From positions 10,677,001 through 10,741,000 of the forward strand of contig NZ_CP095481.1 of NCBI RefSeq assembly GCF_023023025.1: 64,000 bases of DNA, given 5' to 3'. This stretch comes from Amycolatopsis sp. WQ 127309. GTDB lineage: Bacteria; Actinomycetota; Actinomycetes; Mycobacteriales; Pseudonocardiaceae. A model generated the notes under the pieces. The model did not search any database and was not told where the DNA came from. It was given only the letters and a program-made list of their open reading frames with translations. Within the stretch, counting starts at the first letter, position 1; each line of letters begins with the position of its first letter. The position numbers and the translations under genes are program-made. This document shows, piece after piece, positions 22,973 to 31,395 of this stretch.

Positions 22973-23992
22973 ATGCAGTACCGCACGATGGGCCGCACCG
23001 GTGTGCAGGTCAGCTCGCTCGCGCTCGGCGCGATGAACTTCGGTGCCATCGGGCGCACCACCCAGGACGAGGCCACCGCGATCGTCGACGCCGCGCTCGA
23101 GGGCGGGATCAACCTCGTCGACACCGCCGACATGTACGGCGACGGCGAGTCGGAGGTCATGGTCGGCAAGGCCATCGCCGGGCGCCGCGACGACCTCGTG
23201 CTCGCCACCAAGGCGACCATGCCGATCGGCCAGGAGCGCAACCACCGGGGCAGCTCCCGCCGCTGGCTGGTCACCGAGCTGGACCACAGCCTGCGCCGGC
23301 TCGGCGTCGACCACGTCGACCTCTACCAGATGCACCGGTGGGACCCGGCCACCGGCGACGAGGAAACACTGTCCGCGCTGACCGACCTGCAGCGTGCGGG
23401 CAAGATCCGCTACTTCGGCTCGTCGACCTTCCCCGCGTACCGGATCGTGCAGGCCCAGTGGGCCGCCCGCGAGCACCACCTGAGCCGCTACGTCACCGAG
23501 CAGCCCGGTTATTCGATCCTGCAGCGCGGGATCGAGACCCACGTGCTGCCGGTGACCGAGGAGTACGGCCTCGGCGTGCTGGCGTGGAGCCCGCTCGCGT
23601 CGGGCTGGCTCTCGGGCGCGGTCCGCGAGGGCCGGGAGATCACCACCAGCCGCTCGCGGGTCCTGCCGCAGCGCTTCGACCTCGCCCTGCCCGCCAACCG
23701 GGCCCGGCTCGACGCCGTCGAGCGGCTGGTGAAGGTCGCCGACGAGGCCGGGCTGACGCTGATCCAGCTCGCACTCGGGTTCGTCACCGCGCACCGCGCC
23801 GTGACCAGCGCGATCATCGGCCCCCGCACGCTCGACCACCTGCACTCGCAGCTCGCCGCCGCCGACACCGTGCTACCCGCTGACGTGCTCGACGAGATCG
23901 ACGCGATCGTCGCGCCGGGCCTCGACCTGGCCCCCGACGAGAAGTTCGACACCCCGCCCGCCCTGCTCGACCCGACCCTGAGGCGCCGCTGA
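22973..23992 (+). CDS. Aldo/keto reductase
   Basis: The 339-aa NADPH-dependent oxidoreductase has a (beta/alpha)8 barrel. It begins MQYRTMGRTGVQVSSLALGAMNFG and has the catalytic Asp-Tyr region NLVDTADMYGDGESE, Lys in LATKATMP and DLYQMHRW in the position of the His. The C-terminal NADP-binding segment is VTSAIIGPRTLDHL. It resembles the general-stress YhdN/Gcy-like AKR branch. ATG 22973 follows a weak GGAGG. It is followed after 1 nt by the LLM oxidoreductase, so the two are cotranscribed and TetR-controlled. Confidence 0.92.
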   Translation: MQYRTMGRTGVQVSSLALGAMNFGAIGRTTQDEATAIVDAALEGGINLVDTADMYGDGESEVMVGKAIAGRRDDLVLATKATMPIGQERNHRGSSRRWLVTELDHSLRRLGVDHVDLYQMHRWDPATGDEETLSALTDLQRAGKIRYFGSSTFPAYRIVQAQWAAREHHLSRYVTEQPGYSILQRGIETHVLPVTEEYGLGVLAWSPLASGWLSGAVREGREITTSRSRVLPQRFDLALPANRARLDAVERLVKVADEAGLTLIQLALGFVTAHRAVTSAIIGPRTLDHLHSQLAAADTVLPADVLDEIDAIVAPGLDLAPDEKFDTPPALLDPTLRRR

Positions 23993-23993
23993 C

Positions 23994-24866
23994 ATGTCCA
24001 TCCCGCGATTCGGCATCATGACCGCGCCTTCGCAGGTCTCCTACCCGGAGATCCTGCGCGTCTGGCGCGAGGCGGACGCGATCCCCGAGATCGAGCACGC
24101 CTGGCTGTTCGACCACCTCATGCCGATCTTCGGCGACCCGGACGGCCCGATCTTCGAGGGCTGGACGCTGCTTTCGGCGCTGGCCGCGCAGACGTCCCGG
24201 CTGCGCCTGGGGCTTTTGGTGACCAGCAACCGCTTCCGGCCGCCGGCCGTGCTGGCCAAGATCGCCACGACGGTCGACGTCGTGTCCGGTGGCCGGCTCG
24301 ACTTCGGCATCGGCGTCGGCTCGCGGCCCAGCCATCCCCTGGCCCGGCGCGAATACGCGGCCCACGGCCTGCCCTTCCTGGAAACCGCGGACGCCGTGGC
24401 AAGCTTCGCCGAAGCCTGCACGCTGATCAAGCGGCTGTGGACCGAGGACGAGCCGTTCGACTTCGACGGCGTCCACCACCGGCTGACCGGGGCGTTCGGC
24501 AGCCCGAAGCCGGTCCAGCGGCCGCACCCGCCGATCGTCATCGGCGGGCGCGCGGCCGCGACGCTGCGCGTGGTCGCCGAGCACGCTGACGTGTGGAACA
24601 TCCCCGGTGGCGACCTCGCGGACGTCGTGAGCCGCAGCGCGCTGCTGGACCGCTACTGCGGCGAGATCGGCCGCGACCCGGCGGCCATCACCCGCTCGAT
24701 CCACCTGCCGGTGTCCTACGACGAGCCCGGCACCACCCGGGACGCGATCCGCGAAGCCCGGGACGCGGGCTTCGGGCACTTCGTCCTCAGCCTGGCGGCG
24801 CCGTACCCGGACGGCGTCGCGAAGTGGCTGGCCGACGAGGTGATCCGGCCGGTGACGTCGGCCTGA
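23994..24866 (+). CDS. LLM-class flavin (F420/FMN)-dependent oxidoreductase
   Basis: The 290-aa luciferase-like barrel shows HAWLFDHLMPIFGDPDGPIFEGWTLLSALA, then TSRLRLGLLVTSNRFRPPAVLAKIATTVDVVSGGRLDFGIGVG, the usual LLM signature, and RPHPPIVIGGRAAATLRVVAEHAD. These features favour the F420-dependent branch common in actinobacteria. Cotranscribed with the aldo-keto reductase. The substrate is unknown; a reductive detoxification pathway under TetR control is plausible. Confidence 0.9.
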   Translation: MSIPRFGIMTAPSQVSYPEILRVWREADAIPEIEHAWLFDHLMPIFGDPDGPIFEGWTLLSALAAQTSRLRLGLLVTSNRFRPPAVLAKIATTVDVVSGGRLDFGIGVGSRPSHPLARREYAAHGLPFLETADAVASFAEACTLIKRLWTEDEPFDFDGVHHRLTGAFGSPKPVQRPHPPIVIGGRAAATLRVVAEHADVWNIPGGDLADVVSRSALLDRYCGEIGRDPAAITRSIHLPVSYDEPGTTRDAIREARDAGFGHFVLSLAAPYPDGVAKWLADEVIRPVTSA

Positions 24867-24874
24867 CGGCCACG

Positions 24875-24908
24875 GCGGTGTCCACAGTGGACATATTGGG
24901 CACCGCCG
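24875..24908. terminator. Hairpin terminator
   Basis: GGCGGTG and CACCGCC at the ends (24875-24908) enclose a second small stem TCCA/TGGA. It lies between the convergent LLM oxidoreductase and carboxymuconolactone-decarboxylase-like genes. Confidence 0.55.
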
Positions 24909-24914
24909 CCGCCC

Positions 24915-25406
24915 TCAGTCCTTCGGGACGAAATCGGCGAACATGCCGGCCTCGTAGGAACCCGCCGGGGTGCGGGCGATCACGTTCATCCGGTTGGCCG
25001 CGTTGATCAGGCCGACCAGGCAGACGAGCGCGCCGAGCTGGTCGTCGTCGAAGTGCTTGCGCGCCCGGGCCCACGTCTCGTCGGACACGCCCTCGTGGGC
25101 GTCGGCGAGCCGGGTGCCCTCCTCGGTCAGGGCCAGCGCGGCGCGCTCGGCGTCGGTGAACACGGTGGCCTCGCGCCACGCCGCGACCAGGTTGAGCCGG
25201 ACCGGAGCCTCGCCGTCGGCCGCGGCGTCCTTGGTGTGCATGTCGGTGCAGAAGCCGCAGCCGTTGATCTGGCTGGCGCGGATCTTGACCAGCTCCTGGA
25301 CGGCCTTCGGCAGCGGCGACCGGTCGATGAGCAGGCTGACGCCGGCGAACCGCTTGCCGAACTTGGCCGCGAACTCGTTGTTCAACATGTCGAATCGAGC
25401 TTCCAT
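24915..25406 (-). CDS. Carboxymuconolactone decarboxylase/AhpD-like protein
   Basis: The 163-aa helical protein starts MEARFDMLNNEFAAKFGKRF. The active-site motif is GCGFCTDMHTKDA, that is Cys-X2-Cys-X3-His, as in AhpD-type alkylhydroperoxidases. An in-frame ATG 15 nt upstream is an alternative start. It is divergent from an ECF41-type sigma factor, a pairing known to be characteristic of ECF41, and the promoter carries the same -35-like element. Probably a redox-stress target of that sigma factor. Confidence 0.9.
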   Translation of the reverse strand: MEARFDMLNNEFAAKFGKRFAGVSLLIDRSPLPKAVQELVKIRASQINGCGFCTDMHTKDAAADGEAPVRLNLVAAWREATVFTDAERAALALTEEGTRLADAHEGVSDETWARARKHFDDDQLGALVCLVGLINAANRMNVIARTPAGSYEAGMFADFVPKD

Positions 25407-25469
25407 GATGTGTGTCCTCATCTCGTGATCGTGCGTTGACGACCACCAGATGCCGGTGCCCCCGGCGGT

Positions 25470-25507
25470 TGTGACAGTGACCCACGCCACAGCGACGCCC
25501 TGTCACA
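25470..25507. promoter_or_regulatory. Divergent ECF41-type -35 elements
   Basis: TGTCACA occurs on the minus strand at 25476-25470 and on the plus strand at 25501-25507, facing outward toward the AhpD-like gene and the sigma-factor gene. ECF41 promoters are known to use TGTCACA as the -35 box. The -10 positions (GCATC on minus, TATC on plus, each about 16 nt downstream) are less conserved. Confidence 0.65.
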
Positions 25508-25563
25508 GAACGTCGTGGCCCGGTATCTGATGGGGGACGCAGCCGACCGCGAAGGGGGACCAC

Positions 25564-26448
25564 ATGACCGGGGACGACCCCACCGAGGTGTTCCTCGCCC
25601 ACCGCAACCTGCTGTTCACGGTGGCCTACGAGATGCTCGGCTCGGCCGCCGACGCGGAGGACGTCCTGCAGGAGACCTGGCTCAAGTGGGTCGGCGTCGA
25701 CCTGGCGACCGTGCAGGCGCAGCGCGCGTACCTGGTCCGGATCACCACCCGCCAGGCGCTGCAGCGGCTGCGCACGCTCGGCCGCCGCAAGGAGTCCTAC
25801 GTCGGCTCGTGGCTGCCCGAGCCGCTGCTGACCGCACCCGACGTCGCCGAGGACGTCGAACTGGCCGACAGCGTCTCGATGGCGATGCTGCTGGTGCTGG
25901 AGACGCTGACGCCGACCGAACGGGCGGTGTTCGTGCTGCGTGACGTCTTCGACCTGCCCTACGACGAGATCGCGGACGCCGTCGGCAAGTCCGCGGCCGC
26001 CGTGCGCCAGATCGCGCACCGGGCCCGCTCGCACGTCACGGCGCGGCGGCCGCGCGGCGACGTCTCGCGCGCCGCCGCCCGCACCGCGCTCGAGGCGTTC
26101 CAGCGGGCGATCGAGACGGGTGACCTGCAGGGCCTGCTCGACGTCCTCGCCCCGGACGTCGTGCTGGTGGGCGACGGCGGCGGCGTCAAGCAGGCGGTGC
26201 TGCGGCCGGTGGTCGGCGCCGGCCGCGTCGGCCGGGTGCTGGCCGGCGGGCTGGGCCGGGTCGAGGGCCGGGCGACGCTGCGCCCGGCGCAGGTCAACGG
26301 CCACCCGGCGCTGGTCATGTCGCTCGACGGCGAGCTCGACACCGTGCTGGCGCTGCGGATCGACGGCGGTCTCGTCACCGGCGTCTACGCCGTGCGCAAC
26401 CCCGAGAAGCTGTCGCGGATGGCGGCGGAGACCACCCTCCGCCGCTGA
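25564..26448 (+). CDS. ECF41-type RNA polymerase sigma factor (SigJ-like)
   Basis: The 294-aa protein carries sigma-2 near residues 8-75 (LFTVAYEMLGSAADAEDVLQETWLKW), sigma-4 near 110-160 (LTPTERAVFVLRDVFDLPYDEIADAVGKSAAAVRQIAHRAR), and a SnoaL-like C-terminal extension of about 120 residues that replaces an anti-sigma factor in ECF41 proteins. Long length, C-terminal domain, AhpD-like neighbour and promoter all agree. SD GAAGGGGG precedes the ATG. It is probably autoregulated. Confidence 0.93.
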   Translation: MTGDDPTEVFLAHRNLLFTVAYEMLGSAADAEDVLQETWLKWVGVDLATVQAQRAYLVRITTRQALQRLRTLGRRKESYVGSWLPEPLLTAPDVAEDVELADSVSMAMLLVLETLTPTERAVFVLRDVFDLPYDEIADAVGKSAAAVRQIAHRARSHVTARRPRGDVSRAAARTALEAFQRAIETGDLQGLLDVLAPDVVLVGDGGGVKQAVLRPVVGAGRVGRVLAGGLGRVEGRATLRPAQVNGHPALVMSLDGELDTVLALRIDGGLVTGVYAVRNPEKLSRMAAETTLRR

Positions 26449-26523
26449 CCCCGGTCACCCGTTCGTGGCGGACGGGGTCCCGAGACACTGGAGGTTCCTC
26501 GCCTCGTTCGAAGGGAACCCTCG

Positions 26524-26895
26524 ATGGCCCAGACCGCGTCCGACCGGCAGCGCGTGCACGAGTTCCTCACCGGGCGCGGCTGGCGCGCCGACGAGCGCAC
26601 CGCCGACGACCCGGGCTGGGAGTTCCCCGGCAGCTTCGGCGGCGTGCGGTGCAACGACGTCGCCGACGCCACGCCGGTGCCGCTGCAGGCCTACTTCAGC
26701 TACGACGACGGCGCGGAGGTGTTCTGCGTCCTGCCTGCGGGCAACCTCCACGGGAGCGGCTGCGCCGACCACGACACGGCCGAGCGGGTCGTCCCCGTCG
26801 ACGGCGTCGGCCCGCTGCTCGACGACCTCGAACCGCGCGCCGCGGCGCTCGACCTCAGGGCGCTGATCGAGTGCCGCTACTTCGGGCCCTGCTGA
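26524..26895 (+). CDS. Hypothetical protein (123 aa)
   Basis: A soluble acidic protein: RQRVHEFLTGRGWRADERTADDPGWEFPGSFGGVRC, then VPLQAYFSYDDGAEVFCVLPAG, ending LIECRYFGPC. SD AAGGGA precedes the ATG. Amino-acid composition and third-position GC support coding. Its last 41 nt overlap the 3' end of the convergent TetR gene. Family not recognised. Confidence 0.6.
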   Translation: MAQTASDRQRVHEFLTGRGWRADERTADDPGWEFPGSFGGVRCNDVADATPVPLQAYFSYDDGAEVFCVLPAGNLHGSGCADHDTAERVVPVDGVGPLLDDLEPRAAALDLRALIECRYFGPC

Positions 26896-27520
26896 GCTCG
26901 ACCCGGGACAGCGGCAGCCGGACGGCGGGCGGCAACGGCGTCAGGACGGGGTCCGCCCGGAACGACTGGATCATCAGGGCCGCGAACCGCCGGGACGCCG
27001 CCACCCGCAGCTCGGGCGTCTCGGCGCGGATGCCCTCGTTCGCCATCAGCGCGAGGCTGACGTCCTCCAGCACGAAGTCGTCGCGCAGGTCGCCGGCGTC
27101 CTTCGCCCGCCGGACCAGCCGGAGCAGCAGGCGCAGGGTCCGGTCGCGGTCGGCGGCGAAGTGCGTGACGCCGGGCAGCTGCGACGTGAACGCGCGGGCG
27201 AAGCCGCGGTCGAGGGCGTGGACCTCCATGAGCCGTTCGATGACCAGGCAGAACCCGCGCCACGGGTCGGCCGCCGCGAGGCCGTCTTCGACGACCGCCC
27301 GGCACGAGGCCAGCTGCTCGGCGAAGGCCTCGGCGAGCAAGGCTTCCTTGGTGCGGAAGTGCCGGTAGACGGTCGCGACGCCGACCCCGGCGCGCCGGGC
27401 GATCTCGCGGATCGGCACGTCCAGGCCCTCGGCGGCGAAAGCCGCGCGGGCGACCACCAGGATGCGCCCGCGGTTGTCGCGGGCGTCAGAGCGCAGGGGC
27501 GCTCTCACTTCGGCCGTCAC
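26855..27520 (-). CDS. TetR family regulator of the divergent quinone reductase
   Basis: The 221-aa protein starts at GTG 27520, fixed by TAAAGT (27533-27528, minus strand) 7 nt upstream. HTH: ILVVARAAFAAEGLDVPIREIARRAGVGVATVYRHFRTKEALL. The C-terminal domain ends in an Arg/Ser-rich tail. It is divergent from the zinc-less alcohol dehydrogenase 50 bp away, so it likely represses that gene. A continuous open frame extends far upstream on this strand but is antisense to the dehydrogenase and not coding. Confidence 0.88.
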   Translation of the reverse strand: MTAEVRAPLRSDARDNRGRILVVARAAFAAEGLDVPIREIARRAGVGVATVYRHFRTKEALLAEAFAEQLASCRAVVEDGLAAADPWRGFCLVIERLMEVHALDRGFARAFTSQLPGVTHFAADRDRTLRLLLRLVRRAKDAGDLRDDFVLEDVSLALMANEGIRAETPELRVAASRRFAALMIQSFRADPVLTPLPPAVRLPLSRVELSRARSSGTRSAP

Positions 27521-27562
27521 CGCTCTCACTTTAACCAACCGGACGGGGTGCTCCGTTACGTT
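27500..27562. promoter_or_regulatory. Divergent leaderless promoters with 21-bp-spaced direct repeats
   Basis: CGCTCTCACTT occurs at 27500-27510 and 27521-27531, exactly 21 bp (two helical turns) apart; the second copy covers the tetR -10 (TAAAGT, minus strand, 27533-27528). On the plus strand TACGTT (27557-27562) is 7 nt before the dehydrogenase ATG. The first repeat falls inside the tetR coding start. Confidence 0.5.
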
Positions 27563-27569
27563 CGCCCGT

Positions 27570-28496
27570 ATGAGAGCTGTCCGGTTTTCCGCGTACGGCC
27601 CGCCGAGCGTGGTGGAGGTCGCCGAGGTCCCGCCACCACACGCCGGCGCGGGTGAGATCCGCATCGCCGTCAGGACGTCCGCGATTTCGCCGGGCGAGAT
27701 CAGGTTGCGCTCGGGCGAGCTGCGGGACGTCGTGCCGGTGCGGTTCCCGTTCCGCACCGGGTTCGACGCCGCGGGGGTGGTCGACGAGATCGGCACCGGG
27801 GTCACGGGGGTTTCGCTCGGTGATCCGGTGTTCGGCATGGCGCCTGCGGCCACGCGCGGGGCGAACGCCGACTTCGCGGTCTTGGCGGCGTGGGCCCCGA
27901 AGCCGCCGGCGTGGAGCTGGGCGGAGGCGGGCGGCGCGGCGGGAGCGGTCGAGACGGCCACCCGCGTCCTCGACCGGCTCGCGGTCCGAGCCGGCCAGAC
28001 GGTGCTGATCCACGGCGCGGCGGGCGGCACGGGCTCGGTGGCCGTCCAGTTCGCGACCGCCCGCGGCGCGCGGGTCATCGGCACGGCGAGTGCGGGAAAC
28101 CACGACTTCCTGCGCTCACTGGGCGCCGAGCCGACGACGTACGGCCCAGGGCTGGTCGAGCGGGTCCGGGCCCTGGCACCGTCCGGAGTGGACGCGGTGT
28201 TCGACTGCGCGGGCGGCGCGTTGCCGGACCTCGTGGCGCTGGCGGGCGCCCCTTCCGTCGTGACGATCGCCGATTTCGCCGCGGCGGCGCACGGGGTGCA
28301 CATGTCGCACGGCGCGCCGGACACGCCCGGCGCGGATCCCTTGGCGCTGAACGGACTTCCGGTCGCGGTCACACTCGCTGCGGAGGGCCGGTTGCGGATC
28401 CCGGTGGCCGCGACGTTCCCGCTCACCGAGGTCGCGGCCGCGCACGAACTCAGCGAAAGCCGCCACGCACGGGGGAAGATCGTCCTGCAACACTGA
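27570..28496 (+). CDS. Zinc-less quinone oxidoreductase-like MDR protein
   Basis: The 308-aa medium-chain dehydrogenase/reductase has an N-terminal GroES-like domain (MRAVRFSAYGPPSVVEVAEVP), TGFDAAGVVDEIGTGV, and the NADPH-binding VLIHGAAGGTGSVAVQFA. No structural zinc cysteines are present, so it is of the quinone-oxidoreductase type. It is paralogous to the gene at 46941 (both have RSLGxEP-x-GxGLxERVRALAP). It is controlled by the divergent TetR. Likely reduces quinones or enones. Confidence 0.9.
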   Translation: MRAVRFSAYGPPSVVEVAEVPPPHAGAGEIRIAVRTSAISPGEIRLRSGELRDVVPVRFPFRTGFDAAGVVDEIGTGVTGVSLGDPVFGMAPAATRGANADFAVLAAWAPKPPAWSWAEAGGAAGAVETATRVLDRLAVRAGQTVLIHGAAGGTGSVAVQFATARGARVIGTASAGNHDFLRSLGAEPTTYGPGLVERVRALAPSGVDAVFDCAGGALPDLVALAGAPSVVTIADFAAAAHGVHMSHGAPDTPGADPLALNGLPVAVTLAAEGRLRIPVAATFPLTEVAAAHELSESRHARGKIVLQH

Positions 28497-28627
28497 CCGC
28501 CCGACGCTCCGACCGCCGCGACGACAGGTGGCGATCTCTTGTCGCTGCAGGGACTTCCGCTCACGGTCACGCTCACCGGGCAGGCACTGCCGCCGCTACC
28601 CCGCGCGCTCGGCCAGGTCGCCGTTCG

Positions 28628-28724
28628 CCCCGAGCGCCCCAATGTGGCGTTCGGTGCATCCAACGCACCCAACGCCACATTGGGTGCGTTGGACGCAACC
28701 AACGCCACATTGGGGCGTTCGGGG
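28628..28724. terminator. Nested/alternative hairpin between convergent genes
   Basis: The outer arms 28628-28651 and 28701-28724 are complementary over 24 bp with one mismatch. An inner perfect 13-bp hairpin is formed by 28660-28672 and 28680-28692. The motif AACGCCACATTG also occurs at 28671-28682, so the left arm can pair with either the middle or the right copy. Likely a bidirectional terminator built from a repeated element. Confidence 0.65.
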
Positions 28725-28739
28725 GCCAGCTACTCGGCG

Positions 28740-29852
28740 CTACTCGGCCAGGAGGTCGAAGTCTGCTCGGCCGCTTCTCACTCCGTTGATCTGCAGTTCC
28801 AGTGCGTGCGGGCCCGGGTGGTAGCGGCGGGTCGTGATCAGCCTGAACGAGTGCTCGCGGGTCAGCTCGTACGTCTCCCCCGGCGGCACCACCTGGGTGG
28901 TCAGCTTGAACGTCTTGGTCGTGGAGCCGCCGTTTGCCTTGCGGTGGTGGACCACGTAGTCGATCGCCAGGCGGGCCGGCTCCGGGGCCAGGTTGCGGAT
29001 CGAGGCCGTGAACGCCAGGGCGTCGCCGATCAGCACCGTGTCCGAGACCAGCAGCGGGCCCGTCACGTCGACCCGGGCCGGGGTGAAGCCCAGCAGGGCC
29101 AGGGCACCCGGGTGGCCTTGTTTGACCAGCGTGCGCAGGGCGTGGCGGACCAGGCGGGTGGTGGCCGGCGGGTCGGCGCCCGGGGCGGCGAGCCACGCCG
29201 ACGCCGTCTCGACCACCAGGTCCGGCTCGCGGCGGCTCAGGTCGTTGAGGTGGTTGGCCACCGAGCGGCGGACGTACTCGCTCTCGTCGCGGTACAGCGC
29301 GTCCAGGATCGGCAGCGTCGACTTCGGCGACGCGAGGATGGCCGGTACGCGGACGGCCCACGGCAGCATCGGCCTGGTTCCTTCGGACGCCAGCCGGCGC
29401 ACGTCGTGGTTGTCCGACGTCGTCCAGCCGGAAATCTTGGCCAGGGCGCGGTCCAGGTCGTGGTTGAGCAGCACGCGCAGCGCGAACTCGGCTGTCAGCC
29501 GTGGGGTCAGCTCCGCCAGCAGCGCGAGGGCGTCGTCGAAGGCCTTCGGGCCGCCGTCGGAGACCGCCTTGACCGCGATCGCGCTGGTCACCGGCCAGAT
29601 CAGCCAGCCGGTGAACGTCGGTGCCTCTGCCGCCGCCGTCCGCATCACCGCCGCCAGGGACGCGTAGTCGCCCGGCAGGTCTTCCAGCAGCGCGTCCCGC
29701 AGCAGGTCGCTGCGTTCGCGCAGGGACAGCGGCCCGAGTGCGGCCTCCGCCGCGCGCAACCTCGTCAGCCGCGCCTTCGGGGCGGCGACGTGCAGTGACG
29801 CGATCAGCGCGCGCACCGCGGGGGTGCCGATCAGTTCATCGGCGAAGGGCAT
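28740..29852 (-). CDS. DNA alkylation repair protein (AlkD-like, HEAT repeats)
   Basis: The 370-aa protein is composed of helical HEAT-like repeats (LRAAEAALGPLSLRERSDLL; IRRSVANHL-type segment YVRRSVANHLNDLSRREPDL). The beta-rich C-terminal part (VTGPLLVSDTVLIGDALAF ... RRYHPGPHALELQINGV) is an extension seen in actinobacterial members. AlkD glycosylases remove 3- and 7-alkylpurines. SD GGAGGA lies just before the ATG. Whether the glycosylase residues are conserved could not be judged, so it may be a non-catalytic homologue. Confidence 0.85.
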   Translation of the reverse strand: MPFADELIGTPAVRALIASLHVAAPKARLTRLRAAEAALGPLSLRERSDLLRDALLEDLPGDYASLAAVMRTAAAEAPTFTGWLIWPVTSAIAVKAVSDGGPKAFDDALALLAELTPRLTAEFALRVLLNHDLDRALAKISGWTTSDNHDVRRLASEGTRPMLPWAVRVPAILASPKSTLPILDALYRDESEYVRRSVANHLNDLSRREPDLVVETASAWLAAPGADPPATTRLVRHALRTLVKQGHPGALALLGFTPARVDVTGPLLVSDTVLIGDALAFTASIRNLAPEPARLAIDYVVHHRKANGGSTTKTFKLTTQVVPPGETYELTREHSFRLITTRRYHPGPHALELQINGVRSGRADFDLLAE

Positions 29853-29981
29853 GGGGTCCTCCGGTCTCGGGTGACCGGCCGTCCTCGACCGATCACCGAG
29901 ACCGTACGCAAGGGGACCGACAAAAACGGCACCGGCAAACCCGTTCTGGTCATTCCGGCCTCGGGGGACGAGGATCGGCGG

Positions 29982-30746
29982 ATGCCCGATTTCAAAGGTT
30001 TCACCCTGATCGCCCGGATCGGGCTCACGTGCTACGCGATCGTGCACCTCGTCGTGGCCTGGCTGGCCGCCCAGGTGGCGCTGGGCGACAACGAGAAGGC
30101 CGACAAGGCCGGCGCCCTCCAGCTCGTCGCGGACGGCGCCGGCGTCTGGCTGTTGTGGCTGGTCACCGCGGGCACGACCGTGCTCGCGCTCTGGCAGGTG
30201 ACCGAGGTCCTCACCGGCCACCGGCACGCCCCGCCCCGCCGCCGGCTGCTGCGCCGGGTGACCAGCGGGATCGAGGTCGTGCTGTACGGCCTCGTCGCCT
30301 ACAGCGCCGGCAAGACCGCCATCGGCGCGCCGAGCCAGGGCAAGTCCCTGGTCGCCGGCCTGCTCGCCCAGCCGTGGGGCGCGGTCGTCGTGATCGCGGC
30401 CGGGATCGCGGTGATCGGCGTCGCGGCCTTCCTCGTCCACCGGGGCGTCCGCAAGACGTTCCTGCGCGAGCTGGAGTTCGGCAAGGCGCCCCGGACGGTC
30501 CGGCGCTCGACCGAACGCCTGGGCCAGATCGGCTGGTGCGCCGTCGCGGTGGCCTACGCCGCGGTGGGCGTGATGTTCGTGCTGGCCGCGGTGAACTACG
30601 ACCCGGCCAAGGCAGCCGGCTTGGACCCCGCGTTGAAGACGCTGGCCGTGCAGCCCTACGGGCAGCCACTGCTGCTCGTCCTCGCCGCGGGGATCGCCGC
30701 CTTCGGGGTGTTCGCGCTCTTCGACGCGCGGTTCCGCAAGATCTGA
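29982..30746 (+). CDS. DUF1206 family membrane protein
   Basis: The 254-aa protein has three internal two-helix units (six TM segments), as in DUF1206. Each begins with an aromatic-Arg-Gly-like turn: ARIGLTCYAIVHLVVAWLA, SGIEVVLYGLVAYSAGKTA, GQIGWCAVAVAYAAVGVMFV. The start at 29982 (MPDFKGFT) follows GAGGA; an upstream in-frame GTG gives a non-membrane extension. Predicted inner-membrane protein of unknown function. Confidence 0.85.
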   Translation: MPDFKGFTLIARIGLTCYAIVHLVVAWLAAQVALGDNEKADKAGALQLVADGAGVWLLWLVTAGTTVLALWQVTEVLTGHRHAPPRRRLLRRVTSGIEVVLYGLVAYSAGKTAIGAPSQGKSLVAGLLAQPWGAVVVIAAGIAVIGVAAFLVHRGVRKTFLRELEFGKAPRTVRRSTERLGQIGWCAVAVAYAAVGVMFVLAAVNYDPAKAAGLDPALKTLAVQPYGQPLLLVLAAGIAAFGVFALFDARFRKI

Positions 30747-30762
30747 CGCCCGGATCCGACGC

Positions 30763-31215
30763 TCAGAAGCCGGGGTGCTGCTGCTTGTTCACCACCCGCA
30801 GCACGAGCCACTGGTCGAACCAGGCCCCGGCGGTGGTCAGCACCAGCATGGTCAGCCCGAGGATCAGGTGCGTGTAGCTGTGCAACGGCGCCACGCGGTC
30901 GGTCAGCGCGGTCAGCCCCAGCTGGAGCAACAACCGCGCCGCGAACAGCACGGCGACCAGGCCGAGCGCCTGCTTGCTGCGCCACACCGCCCGCAAGTAC
31001 TGCCGGCGCCGGGAAAGCATCGTGAACCACAGGACGATGTGCACCGCCACCAGCACCAGCGGCAGCAGTGAGACCCACGAATAGCGGTCCGCGAACTGCT
31101 GGGTCAGGTCGTTGCTGGCCACCAGCAGGCCGACCAGCAGGAAGTACCAGCCCGGCAGGCCGGCTATCTTCCCGTTCACGGGCCGCGGGCCGGGTACGAA
31201 CGCGGTTTCCTGCAT
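30763..31215 (-). CDS. Four-helix integral membrane protein
   Basis: The 150-aa protein has TM segments at about residues 22-36, 48-67, 83-102 and 115-138 and a short cytosolic Arg patch (RRRQYLRAVWRSKQ). Both ends are probably cytoplasmic. SD GGAGGGA precedes the ATG. It is convergent with the DUF1206 gene and divergent from the sensor kinase. No family recognised. Confidence 0.65.
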   Translation of the reverse strand: MQETAFVPGPRPVNGKIAGLPGWYFLLVGLLVASNDLTQQFADRYSWVSLLPLVLVAVHIVLWFTMLSRRRQYLRAVWRSKQALGLVAVLFAARLLLQLGLTALTDRVAPLHSYTHLILGLTMLVLTTAGAWFDQWLVLRVVNKQQHPGF

Positions 31216-31395
31216 CGGATTCCCTCCGTCTCGCCTCGTCTTCCGTCCCGAGTCTGGCGAACTCCGCCGCGGCCGCGATCAACCGGCGGTACGAGATTCG
31301 CCGGGCGTCTCGTACCTGGGGATGAGATGTCGCCGTGGCGGAGCGCGCCGGGTTCGGGTGAGGCACGATCGGGAGATGACTCCCGGAACGAGCAC

